DNA from: Chloroflexota bacterium
GTDB lineage: Bacteria; Chloroflexota; Anaerolineae; UBA4142
NCBI GenBank assembly: GCA_016215025.1
Contig: JACRMI010000131.1
Span: 83,085 to 147,084, forward strand
Reading direction: 5' to 3'
Length of the DNA stretch: 64,000 nt
Each line of letters begins with the position of its first letter. Position 1 is the first letter of the stretch. The notes under the pieces are model-generated. The model made no database searches. It saw only the letters and a list, made by a program, of their open reading frames with translations, and was not told the DNA's origin. A program made the translations under genes and the position numbers. Shown one piece after another: positions 27,671-36,479 of the stretch.

Positions 27671-27724
27671 GTAATCAGTAATTGGTTCTCAGCGCGCTCA
27701 TTCATTCTTGCAAGGAGGCAATCT

Positions 27725-29410
27725 ATGGACAAGCCCTGGCTCAAACATTACGAATCTGGTGTTCCTTCCACGATCGACTACCCCGATGTTCCCATGCCCC
27801 ATTTTCTCGAAACCACTGCAGCCAAATACCCCGACCATGTTGCCACGATCTTTGGAAACGGCAGCAGTTTGGATGCTCGCTTGTTGTACAAGCAGTTGAA
27901 CGAGCAGTCTAATCGACTGGCGAACGCACTGAGCGCGATGGGCGTCAAAAAAGGCGACCGGGTAGCGCTGTACTTGCCGAATTGTCCCCAGTACGTGATC
28001 GGTTATTATGCGATTCTCAAACTCGGCGCGATTGTCGCCCCGAACAACCCGCTCTACGTTGCGCGCGAGTTGGAATTTCAGGTAAACGACGCGGGTGCCG
28101 AGACGATCATCTGCCTGTCGCGCTTTTATCCGAACGTTCAAAAAATCCGCAAGAACACAAAGCTGCGCAACGTCATCGTCGCCAACATCAAGGAATATTT
28201 TTCACCGGTGCTCAAACTCTTGTTCACACTGGCGAAAGAAAAAAAAGAAGGGCATCGCGTTACGCTAGACCCAGGCGACCGTTGGTTCCCCGAAGTGGTC
28301 GCAAGTGGTTCGGCAACTCCGCCACAAGCACAAGTCCGTTCCACCGATACGGCCTTGCTGCTTTACACCGGCGGCACCACCGGTGTTCCGAAAGCCGCCG
28401 AAATCACGCATCGAAATTTGGTTGCCAATGCGCTTCAATGCAAGGCATGGATCAAGGATATGAAAGAAGGGCAAGAGATTACCTTGACCGCGCTGCCACT
28501 CTATCACTCTTACGCCATGACGACGTGCATGAATCTATCGGTCATGCTGGCGAGCGCGATGGTCCTCATTCCCAATCCACGCGAATTGGAAAGTGTGCTC
28601 AAGGCAATCGATCTACACAAGCCGACGTTGTTCCCTGGCGTGCCGACGATGTACACGGCAATCAATAACTTTCCCGAACTCTCCAAATACAATTTGAAAT
28701 CGATTCGCGCGTGCATTAGCGGCGCATCCGGTTTGCCGGTCCAAGTGCAAAGTCGATTCCAAGAAATGACGGGCGCTCGGTTGGTCGAAGGATATGGCTT
28801 GAGCGAAGCCTCGCCCGTCACGCACGCAAATCCGATCTTTGGCGAAAATCGAATCGGCACGATTGGCTTGCCCTGGCCCGACACGACTGCCAAGATCGTC
28901 GATATCGACACGGGCGAAAAGGAAATGCCGGTGGGCGAATCTGGCGAATTGATTATCCAAGGTCCGCAAGTGATGAAGGGCTATTGGAACAAACCAGAGG
29001 AAACGGCAAGGACGTTACGCAACGGCTGGCTGTACACCGGCGACATTGCCAAGATGGACACCGACGGTTATTTCCAAATCGTCGACCGCAAGAAAGATAT
29101 GATTATCGTCGGCGGCTTTAACGTCTACCCGCGCGATGTCGAAGAAGTGCTGTACAAGCACCCGAAGATTTTGGAAGCGACCGTCGCCGGCATCCCCGAT
29201 CCCAAGAGCGGCGAACGCATCAAAGCGTACATCGTCCTCAAGCCGGGCGAGACGGCAACCGAAGAGGAAATCAAAGAGTATTGCAAGGAAAATCTAACGG
29301 GGTACAAGCGTCCGACGTTTATCGAGTTCCGCGAATCGCTGCCCAAAACAATGATTGGCAAGATTCTGCGACGACAACTCGTGGCGGAAGACAAGGAAAA
29401 AGCAAAGTAG
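27725..29410 (+). CDS. fadD: Long-chain fatty-acid-CoA ligase (AMP-forming)
   Basis: 561 residues. ANL-superfamily adenylate-forming enzyme: P-loop-like motif LLYTGGTTGVPKAAEITHRN near residue 220, GYGLSEASP near 355, YTGDIAKMD and VDRKKDMIIVGGFNVYPRDVEE (hinge and A8 region), and the catalytic Lys in PKTMIGKILRR near the C-terminus. The N-terminal KPWLKHYESGVP resembles long-chain acyl-CoA ligases of the LcfA/FadD group. Activates fatty acids with ATP and CoA. AAGGAGG precedes ATG at 27725. It is a single-gene unit with its own promoter and terminator. Confidence 0.92.
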   Translation: MDKPWLKHYESGVPSTIDYPDVPMPHFLETTAAKYPDHVATIFGNGSSLDARLLYKQLNEQSNRLANALSAMGVKKGDRVALYLPNCPQYVIGYYAILKLGAIVAPNNPLYVARELEFQVNDAGAETIICLSRFYPNVQKIRKNTKLRNVIVANIKEYFSPVLKLLFTLAKEKKEGHRVTLDPGDRWFPEVVASGSATPPQAQVRSTDTALLLYTGGTTGVPKAAEITHRNLVANALQCKAWIKDMKEGQEITLTALPLYHSYAMTTCMNLSVMLASAMVLIPNPRELESVLKAIDLHKPTLFPGVPTMYTAINNFPELSKYNLKSIRACISGASGLPVQVQSRFQEMTGARLVEGYGLSEASPVTHANPIFGENRIGTIGLPWPDTTAKIVDIDTGEKEMPVGESGELIIQGPQVMKGYWNKPEETARTLRNGWLYTGDIAKMDTDGYFQIVDRKKDMIIVGGFNVYPRDVEEVLYKHPKILEATVAGIPDPKSGERIKAYIVLKPGETATEEEIKEYCKENLTGYKRPTFIEFRESLPKTMIGKILRRQLVAEDKEKAK

Positions 29411-29434
29411 AAACAGGCGATTGAGAGAAAAAGG

Positions 29435-29475
29435 GAATCCAGGTTTCCTCGAAAGAAAGAGACCTGGATTCTTTT
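29435..29475. terminator. Bidirectional terminator between the acyl-CoA ligase and the toxin gene
   Basis: 10-bp stem gaatccaggt (29435-29444) with 29462-29471, a T run on the plus side and an A run on the other flank. Confidence 0.8.
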
Positions 29476-29478
29476 GTT

Positions 29479-29748
29479 TCAATAATGGTAGCGACAAGCC
29501 AAGATTCTGATTTTGTCTTCAAACACTTGGTAGACTAGACGATCTTCGCGGTTTATTCGGCGAGACCAACAACCCGCCAATTCGTGTTTTAGCGGTTCTG
29601 GCTGTCCGATGCCTTGAAACGGATCACGCTGCACCGCCTCGATCAGTTTGATTATCCGTAGTGCTTGCCTGCGATCCCTCTCAATCCACCACGCCAAATC
29701 TTCAAACGCCGCGGGATCAAATTCCAAGTTTTTCACGCGCGACCTCAA
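29479..29748 (-). CDS. yoeB: YoeB/Txe family toxin
   Basis: 89 residues of the RelE superfamily; a ribosome-dependent mRNA interferase. FDPAAFEDLAWWIERDRRQA, DPFQGIGQPEPLKHELAGCWSRRIN and the C-terminal RYHY match YoeB/Txe, including the C-terminal His-Tyr needed for cleavage. The start is ATG 29748, or GTG 29736 (VKNLEFDP), which fits the family N-terminus better. It overlaps the antitoxin gene (antitoxin first, toxin second, the usual order). Confidence 0.9.
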   Translation of the reverse strand: MRSRVKNLEFDPAAFEDLAWWIERDRRQALRIIKLIEAVQRDPFQGIGQPEPLKHELAGCWSRRINREDRLVYQVFEDKIRILACRYHY

Positions 29749-29926
29749 AGGGTATTCCCTCAGAACGATGTTTGGCTTTCAACAGTCGCTTTTTCATTGC
29801 TGGGCTTTTGAGCAAGTGCGCCGTTTCGCGCTCCGATTGAATTTCGTGCCACAGTTGAATTGGCACAATTACACCTTTCGGTTTCCCGCGCTTATCTAAA
29901 ACATATTCAATATCTGTTTGTGCCAT
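29717..29926 (-). CDS. Antitoxin of the YoeB-type pair
   Basis: 69 residues from ATG 29926 with CAGGAGG just upstream. DIEYVLDKRGKPKGVIVPIQLWHEI looks like the Phd/YefM-type N-terminal fold or a related short antitoxin, with a charged C-terminal tail (KAKHRSEGIPFEVAREKLG) suited to wrap the toxin. Expected to repress its own promoter and neutralise the toxin. Confidence 0.78.
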   Translation of the reverse strand: MAQTDIEYVLDKRGKPKGVIVPIQLWHEIQSERETAHLLKSPAMKKRLLKAKHRSEGIPFEVAREKLGI

Positions 29927-29949
29927 CTCGATTCCTCCTGACTTGACCC

Positions 29950-29978
29950 AGTATATCAGCAATCACGATGATATGCAA
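29950..29978 (-). promoter_or_regulatory. Promoter of the YoeB-type toxin-antitoxin operon
   Basis: Minus-strand TTGCAT (29973-29978), 17-nt spacer, TATACT (29950-29955). Confidence 0.55.
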
Positions 29979-29995
29979 TGAGATGGAATCGCATT

Positions 29996-30427
29996 CTAGC
30001 GGTTTGGTAACACCTCAATCGCGTCACCGAGTTTGATTTCGCCGCCTTCGACAACTCGCGCGAGCATTCCGCGTTGCCCCTCCATTTTCTCACGCAAGCC
30101 CGGTTGAATATCATTGATGAATTCACACGGCGCGCATGATTTAGTCAGCTCAAACACGGCCGTACCTGCGCGTACGCGTGTACCCTCCGCCAGCGATTGC
30201 ATCGCGATGCCGCGCGTGGTGATGTTCTCGCGCACACGCCCGGCGTTCAAGCCAAACGTGGTCAATGTTTCCTCGTCCATGAACAACACTTGACGCGCGC
30301 TCCCCCGCTTGGCATGGATGTCGCCCTCCAAGCCCAGGTCGGCAATCGCGCGCACGGACTCTTTCGATTCCATTGGCGCGTGACGCGCGGTGACAATTTG
30401 CAAACTAGCTATCGTTCCTTGTGCCAT
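29996..30427 (-). CDS. MOSC domain protein
   Basis: 143 residues from ATG 30427. A MOSC domain (as in MoaB-like and YiiM proteins, and the C-domain of Mo-cofactor sulfurases): GLEGDIHAKRGSARQVLFMDEET, FGLNAGRVRENITTRGI and the conserved Cys region KSCAPCEFIN. It may handle sulfur or bind molybdenum cofactor, which suits a genome segment with two molybdo-hydroxylases and an AOR. It follows the ubiE-type gene by about 90 nt of repeat-rich DNA. Confidence 0.87.
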   Translation of the reverse strand: MAQGTIASLQIVTARHAPMESKESVRAIADLGLEGDIHAKRGSARQVLFMDEETLTTFGLNAGRVRENITTRGIAMQSLAEGTRVRAGTAVFELTKSCAPCEFINDIQPGLREKMEGQRGMLARVVEGGEIKLGDAIEVLPNR

Positions 30428-30454
30428 GATCGTTTCCTCCTTTTGATCTTCCCA

Positions 30455-30518
30455 CAAATCTCGCGAATCTTCACGAATTTTTTCTTTTGTATTCGCGTTG
30501 ATTCGCGTTATTCGCAGG
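30455..30518. repeat. attcgcg-type quasi-tandem repeat
   Basis: Degenerate units such as ctcgcgaat, ttcacgaat, attcgcgtt and gattcgcg fill the gap between the ubiE-type and MOSC genes. Similar DNA occurs at 44727-44800. Confidence 0.65.
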
Positions 30519-31217
30519 CTATTTTATTCCGACGTAAATAGCCATCGATCCCAAAGCCCAGCGACGAAAGTACACATCATGAAATCCCACCGCGCGCATT
30601 AAATCGACGACGGCTTCGGGCGCAAGAAAATCATGCACCGATTGCGGCAAGTAGCGATAGGCGTCGGGATTACCGCTCAGCCAGCCGCCGATGCGCGGCA
30701 TCATGTGATCGAAATAGATTCCGAAAATGTCTTTCCATATCGGCGTGCGCGGCGACGTGATTTCCAAACTAACCGCGCGCCCGCCCGGTTTTAGCACCCG
30801 ATACATTTCTGTAAACGCCGTCCGCACGTCAGCGACGTTACGCAGAACGAATCCATTCACGGTACAGTCAAATATATTGTCAGGCATCGGCAACTTGAGC
30901 ATATCGCCTGCGGTGAATTGAACTTGCCCATTGTATTTCGTTTGCCCCAATCGCATCATCTCCACCGCAAAATCGACGCCGACAACGCGACACGTTGGCT
31001 CTACCTCTTGCAACGCAATGGCAAAATCGCCCGTGCCCGTCGCCAGATCGAGCGCGAGTCCATTGCGAGGCGGCTGAGCAATGCGCGCCGCAGAACGACG
31101 CATCGATTGATGCTGTCCGAACGTCATCACCGCGTTCATCAAATCGTAGCGCGGCGCGATGCTGTCGAACATTTTTTGGACGTAAGTGGATTTAGCAGTA
31201 CCGGAAAGTTTAGTCAT
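30519..31217 (-). CDS. ubiE: Demethylmenaquinone/ubiquinone methyltransferase (UbiE/MenG)
   Basis: 232 residues. SAM-dependent C-methyltransferase of quinone synthesis. YVQKMFDSIAPRYDLMNAVMTFGQH, LDLATGTGDFAI (SAM loop), NGFVLRNVADV and EMYRVLKPGGRAVSLEITSP are the family signatures. I chose ATG at 31217 (MTKLSG). The frame is open to 31316, but residues before it (DADERGRTLIKIKSAFVCG) translate a cgcggatgaacgcgg-type repeat. The organism therefore probably makes menaquinone. Confidence 0.92.
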   Translation of the reverse strand: MTKLSGTAKSTYVQKMFDSIAPRYDLMNAVMTFGQHQSMRRSAARIAQPPRNGLALDLATGTGDFAIALQEVEPTCRVVGVDFAVEMMRLGQTKYNGQVQFTAGDMLKLPMPDNIFDCTVNGFVLRNVADVRTAFTEMYRVLKPGGRAVSLEITSPRTPIWKDIFGIYFDHMMPRIGGWLSGNPDAYRYLPQSVHDFLAPEAVVDLMRAVGFHDVYFRRWALGSMAIYVGIK

Positions 31218-31305
31218 ATCAAGATCAATTTCAGGACACTGATTGCCGCAGACAAACGCGGATTTTATTTTTATCAGCGTTCGTCCGCGTTCATCCGCGT
31301 CTAAA

Positions 31306-32046
31306 TTATTTTGCAAAAAGGTACGGACAGAGCGTCCGTTCGAGATAATCGACGACGAAATACAAAATCAATCCGAGCACGCTCATCGCGACGACACCGG
31401 CGTACATTTCGGGATAGGCAATCCGCTGAAACGTATCGACGATGACATAGTACCCCAAGCCCGCGTTGGTTGCAAACGATTCGGTGAAGAACAACACGGC
31501 GACGGCAGTCCCAATGCTCAATCGGATCGACGTGAGCACAGCGGGCAACGTGGCAGGGAGATAAACATAGCGCAGGAGCGCACGCCGTCCCGCACCGAGC
31601 GACCGGACGGAATACATCAACTCTGGACGAATCGCCGCCGCTTGATCGCGCACGACGACGAGCACTTGGAAAAACAAAATCAAAAAGATGATCGCGATTT
31701 TCGATGCGTCGCCGATCCCAAGGAACAAAATCACAATAGGGAGCAAAACAATTTTTGGAATCGGATAGGCCAGATAAATCACTGGCGCAAAGAATCGATT
31801 GACTTTGGGATATTGCCCCAACACTAGACCCGCGGGTGTGGCAAGTATCACAGACAGCGCAATGCTTGCGACGACGCGCCAACCGCTCACGACAAAATGC
31901 CAGCCGAGCGAGCGCGGTACTTGAGTGGCGAAAGCAACGAGAACCGTGGTTGGCGCAGGCAAAATATCGCGATTCAACATCAACGCGATGATTTCCCAGA
32001 GAACTAGAAGAGCGAGTGCAGCGATTAGGATGTCGAGTTTACGCAT
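31306..32046 (-). CDS. ABC transporter permease (SsuC/TauC/NrtB family)
   Basis: 246 residues, about six transmembrane helices, BPD_transp_1 domain. The EAA-type loop is in YSVRSLGAGRRALLRYVYLPATLPAVLTSIRL. Family members import nitrate, sulfonates, taurine, cyanate, thiamine precursors or other small nitrogen/sulfur compounds. It forms a pair with the ATPase upstream and sits beside an AllC/HyuC-type carbamoylase, so a ureide or pyrimidine-like substrate is plausible. No substrate-binding protein gene is seen nearby. Confidence 0.9.
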   Translation of the reverse strand: MRKLDILIAALALLVLWEIIALMLNRDILPAPTTVLVAFATQVPRSLGWHFVVSGWRVVASIALSVILATPAGLVLGQYPKVNRFFAPVIYLAYPIPKIVLLPIVILFLGIGDASKIAIIFLILFFQVLVVVRDQAAAIRPELMYSVRSLGAGRRALLRYVYLPATLPAVLTSIRLSIGTAVAVLFFTESFATNAGLGYYVIVDTFQRIAYPEMYAGVVAMSVLGLILYFVVDYLERTLCPYLFAK

Positions 32047-32133
32047 AAGCTCAGAATTCAGGAGTCAGAATTCAGGAGCCAGAACCAATTTTATTCTGAA
32101 TACTGGCTTCTGAATTCTGAATTCTGTCCAATG
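32047..32133. repeat. gaattcagg-type inverted repeat at the ATPase/permease junction
   Basis: Units cagaattcaggagtcagaattcagg are followed by ctggcttctgaattctgaattctg, the near complement. It codes the C-terminal residues of the ATPase (RIQNSEASIQNKIGSGS) and part of the spacer. Confidence 0.75.
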
Positions 32134-32920
32134 GTTTCATCATTTCCCGCAACAAGTGCGCTTGCTTGGCGAACTCTGGATCGTCGCGATATTCGACGTG
32201 TCCAGCGTGTGCATTATCTACCACGCGTACCGGTGAGCGATGCGGCGGCATACCCAGCACGAGAATCTTTCGTCCGAGAAAAACGGCTTGCTCGATGTTG
32301 TGCGTCACGAAGACCGTCGTCGTTTTGGTTTCGGCTTGCAAATCGAGCGTAAGTTGCTCCAAATCTTCACGCGTCGGCGCATCGAGCGCGGAGAACGGTT
32401 CGTCCATCAGCAACACATCGGGTTCGAGAACAAGCGTGCGCGCTATAGCCACTCGCTGCCGCTGTCCACCCGAAATCTGCGCCGGATATTTTTTCGCCAG
32501 CGACGCAACGCCGAATCGCTCAAGCCAAAAGTCGACGGTGGACGACGGACGGCCGACGGCAGATAACTCGCGGTCGGCGGTCGGCGGTCGGTGGTCACCT
32601 TGCCCATAAAACCCGCGTATCTTCAATCCTAATTCCACATTCTCGCGTACAGTCGCCCACGGCAGCAATCCGTAATCCTGCAAAACGAGTCCCGTCTTGC
32701 CGCGATTTTTTTTGCGCGGCACGCTTTCGCCGTTAACAGTGATGGTTCCTGAATTCGCCGCGCGCACGCCGACGAGCAAATGCAACAGCGTCGATTTGCC
32801 GCAACCCGATGGACCAATCACTGACCAAAACGCGCCGCGTTCGATGTGCCAATTGAAATCGTCGAACAGCGGCGTGGTCTGTCCCGCATAAGTAAAATTC
32901 AAATTGCGAATCTCGATCAC
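32072..32920 (-). CDS. ABC transporter ATP-binding protein (SsuB/TauB/NrtD family)
   Basis: 282 residues. Walker A GPSGCGKST, signature ISGGQRQRVAIARTL, Walker B DVLLMDEPFSALD and H-loop VFVTHN are intact. Residues about 90-115 (DHRPPTADRELSAVGRPSSTVDF) are a repeat-derived insert (32531-32600) between the Q-loop region and the signature helix; the C-terminal tail is also repeat DNA. GTG at 32920 overlaps the carbamoylase stop (GTGA). The frame opens at TTG 32980 but that part has no family similarity. Confidence 0.9.
   Translation of the reverse strand: MIEIRNLNFTYAGQTTPLFDDFNWHIERGAFWSVIGPSGCGKSTLLHLLVGVRAANSGTITVNGESVPRKKNRGKTGLVLQDYGLLPWATVRENVELGLKIRGFYGQGDHRPPTADRELSAVGRPSSTVDFWLERFGVASLAKKYPAQISGGQRQRVAIARTLVLEPDVLLMDEPFSALDAPTREDLEQLTLDLQAETKTTTVFVTHNIEQAVFLGRKILVLGMPPHRSPVRVVDNAHAGHVEYRDDPEFAKQAHLLREMMKPLDRIQNSEASIQNKIGSGS
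32531..32600. repeat. gtcggcggtcgg-type repeat inside the ABC ATPase gene
   Basis: Degenerate gacgg/ggcgg/gtcgg units, open in the coding frame and inserted in the ATPase helical region. Confidence 0.65.
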
Positions 32921-34167
32921 GCCGCACCGCCAGCCATTCGCAATGCCGCCTGCAACAGTACATTCGCACCGTTCACACAATCACACCACTCGGTAAACTC
33001 GCGCGGCGAATGGCTCGCCCCATTGACCGACGGCACAAAGATCATTCCGACCGGACACAAATGCGCGAGCGATTGCGCATCGTGTCCCGCGCCGGATACA
33101 AGTGGCATGTGCGACAAGCCCAACTCATCGCACGCATCGGCAAATGCTTTTTGCGCGACCTGGCTCATCGGCGTTGGCGAATGCTTGCCAAGGAATTCAA
33201 TCTCCAACCCCAAATTGAACCGCTCCGCCTCAAGTTTGGCGCGTTCAATCAACGCATGATCTAATTGCACGATTTCGTCATCGCTCGGTGCGCGAAATTC
33301 TAACGACACGACAACACTGGCTGGGACGATGTTGAATCCGCCCGGAGCAAACTCCATCTTGCCAACGTTCGCGACACAGCGCGGAAAATCTTTTAGCACG
33401 ATTTCGCGCGCTGCCAACGTGAATGCACTCGCACCCTGCCCTGCATCGCGCCGGTCTTGCATCGATGTGGTGCCCGCGTGGTCTGCGCGCCCGATGAATT
33501 TTAATCGATACGCCATAATGCCGACGATAGCGGTGACGATGCCAATATTTTTCTGCGCGTTGATTAAGCGATTGCCTTGCTCAATATGCAATTCGAGATA
33601 GCCAGCAAGCGACCTAGCAGGTCGCTCCACGGAAAGCATTCCTTGCTCGGTTAGTCCTGCGCGAGCCAGTCCCGCTTCAAAGGCATCACGTCCGCCGCGT
33701 GGTTTCTGCAAATGCTCTGCTCGCAAATGTCCACCCACCGCCGAACTACCCAACAACCCAACCAATGTTCCTTCCTCGTCGGTAAAATCCATCGCTTCGA
33801 GATTCATCGACAATTCAATATTGTTTTCCTTCAAAACGCGCAGTACTTCGAGCGCAGCCACCACACCGAGCGCACCATCAAATCGCCCGCCGTACGGGAC
33901 TGAATCGGTATGCGAACCGACTAAAAGCGTTTTGGTAATTGGTAATTGGTAATTTGGAGATTTGAGGAAGGCAGAATGATTTCCCGCGCCGTCGATGCGA
34001 AATTCCATGCCCACTTTTTCGATTTGCTCACGCAGCCATCGGCGCGCGGCGAGATGCGTTTCACTCAGCGACGGACGTTGCACGCCGCCGTCGCCAGTCG
34101 AACCGAATTGAGCGAGCGCATCAAAATCGGCACGCATTCGTTCAGAGTTGATTGAAAGCTTTGTCAT
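32917..34167 (-). CDS. M20 family Zn-dependent hydantoinase/carbamoylase (allantoate amidohydrolase type)
   Basis: 416 residues. Hydrolyses N-carbamoyl amino acids or allantoate. Two-metal ligands: LVGSHTDSVPYGGRFDGALGV (His, Asp), DFTDEEGTLVG (Glu), YLELHIEQG (His) and SGAGHDAQSLA (His). The dimerisation domain has GRADHAGTTSMQDRRDA. Residues SPNYQLPITK just before LLVGSHTD are coded by a taattgg-type repeat (33932-33957) next to the active-site strand. It is the AllC/HyuC/AtzG-like neighbour of the ABC importer; substrate not certain. Confidence 0.9.
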   Translation of the reverse strand: MTKLSINSERMRADFDALAQFGSTGDGGVQRPSLSETHLAARRWLREQIEKVGMEFRIDGAGNHSAFLKSPNYQLPITKTLLVGSHTDSVPYGGRFDGALGVVAALEVLRVLKENNIELSMNLEAMDFTDEEGTLVGLLGSSAVGGHLRAEHLQKPRGGRDAFEAGLARAGLTEQGMLSVERPARSLAGYLELHIEQGNRLINAQKNIGIVTAIVGIMAYRLKFIGRADHAGTTSMQDRRDAGQGASAFTLAAREIVLKDFPRCVANVGKMEFAPGGFNIVPASVVVSLEFRAPSDDEIVQLDHALIERAKLEAERFNLGLEIEFLGKHSPTPMSQVAQKAFADACDELGLSHMPLVSGAGHDAQSLAHLCPVGMIFVPSVNGASHSPREFTEWCDCVNGANVLLQAALRMAGGAA

Positions 34168-34667
34168 TTGATGTTGGTGCTGACCTTTTGCTTGGCAAGA
34201 TTCTTAAACTGAGTTTCGATTTGCGCATTCGGAAACACGCGACGCGGAATGAGCGCAATGTCTTGCTTGGAAAAATGCAGTTGATAAAACGAACCATTGA
34301 GCGTGATCTTGTTCAATTTTTTCCAAACAAAATTCGCCGAGTGTTGACCCGACGCGAAAGTGACTCCATCGCTAGCAAAAGACCACGTTTGTTCCTCAAA
34401 CATGCGCGGGTCGGTACGAAAGCGGACGACGAGCAACGGAAAGATTGCAAAGAGCGCAAGCGCGATGGCAATCCACGGCGAAAACACATTGCCATCGGGA
34501 ACCCCGCCCAGCGTGACGATGTAATAGAGTTCCATCGTAAGCCGCAGAATAAAGATACCGAAAATCAGCCACAAGAGCCAGGATCGAAACGCTTGCTCGC
34601 GCAATGCCGAGACCAAATCGTTCCGCGTCATTTGAAATTTCAAATCGATGGTGTTGGATGCCGTCAT
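34164..34667 (-). CDS. YcxB-like membrane protein
   Basis: 167 residues with two adjacent transmembrane helices (about 30-50 and 60-80) and a C-terminal PH-like domain with a YcxB-type ending: KKLNKITLNGSFYQLHFSKQDIALIPRRVF. Role unknown in all members. ATG at 34667 overlaps the previous stop by 1 nt (TGATG), and its own stop overlaps the start of the carbamoylase, so it is embedded in the operon. Confidence 0.7.
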   Translation of the reverse strand: MTASNTIDLKFQMTRNDLVSALREQAFRSWLLWLIFGIFILRLTMELYYIVTLGGVPDGNVFSPWIAIALALFAIFPLLVVRFRTDPRMFEEQTWSFASDGVTFASGQHSANFVWKKLNKITLNGSFYQLHFSKQDIALIPRRVFPNAQIETQFKNLAKQKVSTNIK

Positions 34668-36475
34668 CAATAAAAGACCGTCCTTCGCACCGGTTGAAAC
34701 AAATCTTTGTGATGCGCGCACGCTGGGTCAGCCGCACAGTTCGCGCAATCAGGTTCGGTCATTTCGGGACAGCGTCGCCGCGCGCCGAAAAAGAACCAAT
34801 CGACTGCGCCCATGCTTTTTCCACTCTTGCGCTGCAAATGTTCAATCGCCGTGTACGCCGCACGCCGAATCGCCCACTCGTCATCGGCGGCAAGCAACTC
34901 GCGATTCACCAACGCTTGCCGCAAACGCGAATCCTTCACGTCGATCAAGCCCATGCGCAGGCACGAACGCTGCAAATGATAATCGATGATCGGCGGCACA
35001 CTTTCGCTCGCGTCGATTCGCAGAAAATGTTCGGGGCGTTGCTGCAAAATGATCGCCAGCAGCGTTGATTTTTTCCGCAGCGGGTCTTCTTTGTATCCGC
35101 CGATGTGATCCAACTGCGCGAGAAACGTCCGCAACGGTGTAGCGGATGCATTCGCGCGCTCGACGATTTGCGCGGACGTCCAGCCGAGCGCAACCATATC
35201 GCGTCCATAGTTTTGCGCGCAGCGAAAATGCTCATCGAGCATCGGCATCATGACTCCGTTATCAGTCGCATATCGACGCGCGAATTCATCTTGGGTAACC
35301 AATGCTTGCGCGGCAGGCATCAATCCGTTTGCATCCGAATCGAGCCAGCGCTTGTACACCGCCCACAAATAGTCACTGCCTTTGAGCGTGCGACCATTCA
35401 ACGCTGCGACGAAGGGTTGAGTATAACGCTTGCCATCGTCGAACCAAAATCCAAATTGCTGAAGCGTGCTCGCAAAAAAGAAATCGATTGCGTGTGGGTC
35501 GCCGAAACTGGGTGCATCCTGACCAGTAAAATCGAACGGCTTGATCTCATCTAGCTGCGCAACAAGTTTTGCCACACGCTCGATTTGCGCTTCGTCGGTC
35601 TGAACCCGCGCATCGATTGGAATCGACGGCAATGGCTTGAACAGCATCGTCGGACCGACCGCCGTCACCATTTCGGCAGCGGCGATGGTCGCTTGCTGCG
35701 CGGCGAGAATCGGATGAACGCCCTGCGCGAGCAATGCCATCGTCGTGCCGCAAAACGTATCGCCCGCGCCGGTCGGATCGAGTTCGTCAACCATCATGCT
35801 CGGCACGCTGGTGCAGTAATTGCCTTGAATCACCATCGCACCAGAGGCGCTAAGCGTGACAAACAATAATTTCCCAGGCGCAGTCTTGGCAGCATCGACA
35901 TTTCCGAACAACATCGTCGCTTCGTTCGCGTTGCAGAAAAAAATATCCGCCTCGGCGAATATCTGTTGAATGGTATCGCGATAATGTTGGACGGCATGAC
36001 CATAGGTCCCCACCGCAACGCGCTGACCGCGCGCTTTGAAATATCGAACAAAAGCCAATTGACGCGCAGGATCAGCAACAGGACCGCAATAAAAAATATC
36101 GGCACGCAAATCGGTGTCGGGCAAATTCTCTGGAATCAAATGCGATTCCGCGCCCCAGCGCGCTTTTACCAACTCGGCTTTGCCGTTGCCGTAATGCGCG
36201 ATCTCAAACATCGGCAAATCATCCGGCGCAACGATCGGTCCGATCCAATCGATGCATTCGGCAACCGGCGCAAATTCAATCGCCAGTGGGCTGGGTCGCG
36301 GCGCAAACATCGTCACATGCGCACCGGCGCGATGTGCAGCTAATGCGGTATACAATCCCGCGCCGCCAATCGAGCGCTCGATCCGACCCGCAAATTTCAA
36401 AACATCGATGGATGCGCCGCCGATGACAAAGAGCGAAGGTTCATTCGTTTGATTAAAAATTAAATTTCGATCCAG
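34667..36475 (-). CDS. PfkB-family kinase fused to a C-terminal domain with an endonuclease-III-like Cys cluster
   Basis: About 602 residues. The N-terminal ~290 form a PfkB/ribokinase: LFVIGGASIDVL strand, SIGGAGLYTALAAHRAG, CNANEATMLFG and the catalytic DPTGAGDTFCGT. The C-terminal ~310 residues form a different helical domain with GFWFDDGKRYTQPFVAALNG, GYKEDPLRKKSTLLAIIL and VPPIIDYHLQRSCLRMGL. It ends in C-x7-C-x2-C-x5-C, close to the C-x6-C-x2-C-x5-C Fe-S loop of endonuclease III/MutY glycosylases. No in-frame ATG precedes the first kinase strand; CTG at 36475 has GGAG 8 nt upstream, while TTG at 36400 would delete that strand. A nucleoside kinase plus base-releasing domain is a hypothesis only. 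Confidence 0.72.
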   Translation of the reverse strand: MDRNLIFNQTNEPSLFVIGGASIDVLKFAGRIERSIGGAGLYTALAAHRAGAHVTMFAPRPSPLAIEFAPVAECIDWIGPIVAPDDLPMFEIAHYGNGKAELVKARWGAESHLIPENLPDTDLRADIFYCGPVADPARQLAFVRYFKARGQRVAVGTYGHAVQHYRDTIQQIFAEADIFFCNANEATMLFGNVDAAKTAPGKLLFVTLSASGAMVIQGNYCTSVPSMMVDELDPTGAGDTFCGTTMALLAQGVHPILAAQQATIAAAEMVTAVGPTMLFKPLPSIPIDARVQTDEAQIERVAKLVAQLDEIKPFDFTGQDAPSFGDPHAIDFFFASTLQQFGFWFDDGKRYTQPFVAALNGRTLKGSDYLWAVYKRWLDSDANGLMPAAQALVTQDEFARRYATDNGVMMPMLDEHFRCAQNYGRDMVALGWTSAQIVERANASATPLRTFLAQLDHIGGYKEDPLRKKSTLLAIILQQRPEHFLRIDASESVPPIIDYHLQRSCLRMGLIDVKDSRLRQALVNRELLAADDEWAIRRAAYTAIEHLQRKSGKSMGAVDWFFFGARRRCPEMTEPDCANCAADPACAHHKDLFQPVRRTVFY

Positions 36476-36479
36476 TGTA

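Noticed and set aside
31218..31316. N-terminal extension of the UbiE-type protein
   Set aside because: It translates a cgcggatgaacgcgg-type repeat found elsewhere in spacers; family proteins begin near MTKLSG.
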